From Rhodobacterales bacterium (GTDB lineage: Bacteria > Pseudomonadota > Alphaproteobacteria > Rhodobacterales > Rhodobacteraceae), in the NCBI GenBank assembly GCA_009992615.1, contig JAACVA010000050.1, positions 1-8,296 on the forward strand: 8,296 nucleotides of DNA, read 5' to 3'. Each line of letters starts with the position of its first letter. Position 1 is the first letter of the stretch. Made by a program: the position numbers and the translations under genes. The notes beneath the pieces are model-generated. The model saw nothing but the letters and a program-made list of their open reading frames with translations. It was not told where the DNA came from and did not search any database. Of the stretch, positions 6,096 to 8,296 are shown one piece after another.

Positions 6096-7289
6096 ATGCT
6101 GGGCCTGACACGAAAAGACACAATCCTGTTCCTCATTGTCATTGCGATGGTGATCTGTGCGCCGGTTCTTCTGAACCCATTCCCAAGCAATTCGGCACTA
6201 GCGCAATTCAACGCGGGTTATCCCGACCTGATGCAGCGGTTCCTGATCTTTGGCATATTTGCCATCGGGTTCAACATCCTGTTCGGATTGACCGGTTATC
6301 TGTCCTTTGGACACGCCGCATTTCTGGGCGCCGGTTCCTATGCCGGGGTGTGGATGTTCAAACTTCTGTCGATGAACGTACTGCCTGCAATTCTGGTTTC
6401 GATCCTCGTTGCCGGGGTGTTTTCGGTGCTGATCGGTTTCGTTTCACTGCGGCGATCCGGCATCTACTTTTCCATCCTGACGCTTGCCTTTGCACAAATG
6501 TCCTATGCGCTGGCCTATTCCGTGCTGACGCCGATCACCAATGGTGAAACCGGGCTGCAACTTTCCCTCAACGATCCGCGGATTCTTGACGGTGTGGCCG
6601 CGGCTGATGGATCACTGCCGGTGGCCAACTTCTTTGGCGTCGAAATGCGCGACAGTCTGGATGTGGCTCTGGGCGGCTGGTCGTTCACCTTCAACGCCGG
6701 ATATTACCTGTGTGCCGTGTTCATGATCCTGGCCTTCTATATTGCGATCCGCATATTCCGGTCGCCCTTCGGGATGATGCTGCGGGCGGTGAAATCAAAC
6801 CAGCAGCGGATGAGCTATACCGGGCTTAACCCGCGGCCCTATACGCTGGCCGCTTTTGTGATCTCGGGCATGTTTGCCGGGCTGGCCGGCGGGCTGATGG
6901 TCGCGATGGACCCGCTGGCCGGGGCCGAACGGATGCAGTGGACCCGCTCGGGCGAGGTGGTTCTGATGACCATTCTTGGCGGCATGGGCACGTTGATCGG
7001 GCCGGTTCTGGGGGCAGGTTTGATCAAATATCTGGAAAACATCCTGTCCAAGATCAATGACAACGTCCTGCACCAATGGTTTTCCTTCATGCCGGATGGT
7101 CTGGAAAACGTGATCGTGACTTTGATCCACCCCTTTGTCGGCAAAGGCTGGCACCTGACGCTGGGCCTGATGTTCATGGCCGTGGTGATCTTCCTGCCCG
7201 GTGGTCTGGTGCAGGGCGGTCAGAAGATTGCCGCGCTGTTGCGCCGCAAGAAGGCCGATCCCAACACCGTCAAACAACCCGCAGAATAA
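6096..7289 (+). CDS. livM: ABC importer permease, LivM type
   Basis: This 397-residue inner-membrane protein is the second channel subunit. Family marks are FGLTGYLSFGHAAFLGAGSYAG (63-84), LRRSGIYFSILTLAFAQM (118-135), the coupling loop from RAVKSNQQRMSYTG (230-243), AGLAGGLMVAMDPLAG (261-276) and TILGGMGTLIGPVLGAG (292-308). Two stretches lie between membrane segments: about 148-198, and an amphipathic region at about 311-350 before the last helix; the C-terminus is basic and polar. The ribosome site GGAGGA (6082-6087) overlaps the end of the LivH-type gene and only four bases separate the genes, so they are translated together. As with LivH, the symbol names the family, not the substrate. 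Confidence 0.94.
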   Translation: MLGLTRKDTILFLIVIAMVICAPVLLNPFPSNSALAQFNAGYPDLMQRFLIFGIFAIGFNILFGLTGYLSFGHAAFLGAGSYAGVWMFKLLSMNVLPAILVSILVAGVFSVLIGFVSLRRSGIYFSILTLAFAQMSYALAYSVLTPITNGETGLQLSLNDPRILDGVAAADGSLPVANFFGVEMRDSLDVALGGWSFTFNAGYYLCAVFMILAFYIAIRIFRSPFGMMLRAVKSNQQRMSYTGLNPRPYTLAAFVISGMFAGLAGGLMVAMDPLAGAERMQWTRSGEVVLMTILGGMGTLIGPVLGAGLIKYLENILSKINDNVLHQWFSFMPDGLENVIVTLIHPFVGKGWHLTLGLMFMAVVIFLPGGLVQGGQKIAALLRRKKADPNTVKQPAE

Positions 7290-7301
7290 GGAACGCACAT
7301 C

Positions 7302-8060
7302 ATGGGCATCCTCGAAGTCAAGAATGTGGGCAAGCGGTTCGGCGGCCTCAAGGCGCTGGACAACGTGAACCTGAACGTGATGGAAAACACCGTGCACGCC
7401 ATCATCGGGCCGAACGGCGCGGGCAAATCCACCTTGCTGAACTGTCTGATCGGCAAGTTGATCCCCGACACCGGCAGCGTCATGTTCGACGGTCAGTCGG
7501 TGCTGGGGCGCAAACCACACCAGATCAACCAGATGGGGATTTCGCGGGTGTTCCAGACCCCCGAGATCTTCGGCGACCTGACGGTGTTTGAAAATGTCAT
7601 GATCCCGATCTTCGCCAAACGCGACGGCGCCTTTCGGATGCACGCCATCGAACAGGTGACCAACGAACAGGACATCATCGAGGCCGCTGAAAAGATGCTG
7701 ATCGATGTCAAGATGATCGACAAGCGCAACGAACACGCCGCCTCGCTGTCGCGTGGCGACAAACGCCGCCTGGAAATGGCGATGTGTCTGAGCCAACAGC
7801 CAAAACTGCTGCTGCTGGACGAACCTACCGCCGGCATGGCGCGGGCCGACACCAACAACACCATCGACCTGCTGAAGGAAATCAAGGCATCGCGCCCGAT
7901 CACCATGTGCATCATCGAACATGACATGCATGTGGTGTTTTCGCTGGCCGAACGGATCACTGTTCTGGCCCAGGGCACGCCGCTGGTCGAGGATACACCG
8001 GACAATATCAAGGGCCATCCCAAGGTAAAAGAAGCCTACCTTGGCGAAGCGGCCCATTGA
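7302..8060 (+). CDS. livG: ABC importer ATP-binding protein, LivG type
   Basis: This 252-residue cytoplasmic ATPase drives import together with the LivF-type partner. Walker A is GPNGAGKST (36-44), the Q-loop glutamine is Q85 (VFQTPEIF), Walker B with catalytic glutamate is LLLLDEPTAG (169-178, E174), and the switch histidine is H207 (IIEHDM). The signature is LSRGDKRRLE (149-158), with Asp where LSGGQ has Gln. LivG-type proteins vary here, and all other catalytic residues are intact, so it should be active. AAGGAA upstream of ATG 7302 is a good ribosome site, 12 bases after the LivM stop. The C-terminal region (about 225-252) is of LivG type, with the GHPKVKEAYLG ending. Confidence 0.95.
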   Translation: MGILEVKNVGKRFGGLKALDNVNLNVMENTVHAIIGPNGAGKSTLLNCLIGKLIPDTGSVMFDGQSVLGRKPHQINQMGISRVFQTPEIFGDLTVFENVMIPIFAKRDGAFRMHAIEQVTNEQDIIEAAEKMLIDVKMIDKRNEHAASLSRGDKRRLEMAMCLSQQPKLLLLDEPTAGMARADTNNTIDLLKEIKASRPITMCIIEHDMHVVFSLAERITVLAQGTPLVEDTPDNIKGHPKVKEAYLGEAAH

Positions 8061-8071
8061 AAGGAAATGTC

Positions 8072-8296
8072 ATGAACGCCCCCTTCAACAAACATGCCAA
8101 CAACGCCGCCACCCATCCGGCGTTCCTGTCGGTCTGGGACATCCACGCCTATTACGGTGAAAGCTATATCGTGCAGGGCGTCAGCTTCAACATCCACGAA
8201 GGCGAGATCCTCGCGCTGTTGGGGCGCAACGGCGCGGGCAAGACCAGCACTCTGCGCACCATCGCCCGAATGGACAACCCCGGCCTGACCAAGGGC
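8072..8296 (+). CDS. livF: ABC importer ATP-binding protein, LivF type (partial)
   Basis: Only the first 75 codons are in the window; the frame is open at the edge. The start follows AAAGGAA and lies 11 bases after the LivG stop. After a polar N-terminal extension of about 18 residues comes the strand LSVWDIHAYYGESYIVQGVS (19-38) and Walker A GRNGAGKTS (51-59), followed by TLRTIAR. The YYG motif and the GRNGAGK(T/S) form are typical of LivF rather than LivG ATPases. It is the expected fifth gene of a HAAT importer (binding protein, LivH, LivM, LivG, LivF). Q-loop, signature and Walker B lie beyond the window. Confidence 0.92.
   Translation, partial: MNAPFNKHANNAATHPAFLSVWDIHAYYGESYIVQGVSFNIHEGEILALLGRNGAGKTSTLRTIARMDNPGLTKG

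Noticed and set aside
6795..8057. Minus-strand 420-codon frame opposite the LivM and LivG genes
   Set aside because: It is antisense to two strongly supported genes and its translation (rich in His, Gln, Asp) shows no domain.
3593..8296. Urea importer (UrtABCDE) identity
   Set aside because: The five-gene layout is shared, but no urea-specific context is present and the regulator belongs to a fatty acyl-CoA-type family. Not excluded by sequence alone.

Overview
The window is GC-rich and almost fully coding. Codon use, gene families and gene order suggest an alphaproteobacterium, most likely of the Rhodobacteraceae group. This rests on recognising protein families by eye, not on a database search.

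Left half (1-3408, all minus strand) is a regulatory block. Read in the direction of transcription it holds: an XRE-type regulator with a C-terminal ScfR (short-chain fatty acyl-CoA regulator) domain (3408-2059); a single-domain CheY-like response regulator (1941-1552); a small two-helix membrane protein (1550-1182); and the N-terminal transporter-like part of a sodium:solute-symporter-type protein (1182 to beyond base 1). That last protein resembles the membrane sensor half of CbrA/ErcS-type histidine kinases. The last three genes are nearly stop-to-start and have a plausible sigma70-type promoter of their own.

A 184-bp divergent intergenic region (3409-3592) separates this block from the right half. 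Its first 90 bases are strikingly AT-rich (25 G+C of 90) and carry repeats that could be regulator binding sites.

Right half (3593-8296, all plus strand) is a classic five-gene HAAT-type (branched-chain amino acid type) ABC importer: Tat-exported substrate-binding protein, two permeases of LivH and LivM type, and two ATPases of LivG and LivF type, the last cut by the window end. A strong hairpin lies between the binding protein and permease genes.

Working model (inference): the membrane sensor and response regulator sense a small carboxylate or a related carbon source. The ScfR regulator senses the derived acyl-CoA inside the cell and controls the divergent importer, so the importer substrate may be a short-chain organic acid or related compound rather than an amino acid. 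The most unusual point is a segment in the middle of the ScfR regulator that resembles the phospho-acceptor (DHp) helices of histidine kinases, in a gene next to an orphan-type receiver protein. No RNA genes, mobile elements or CRISPR arrays were seen.
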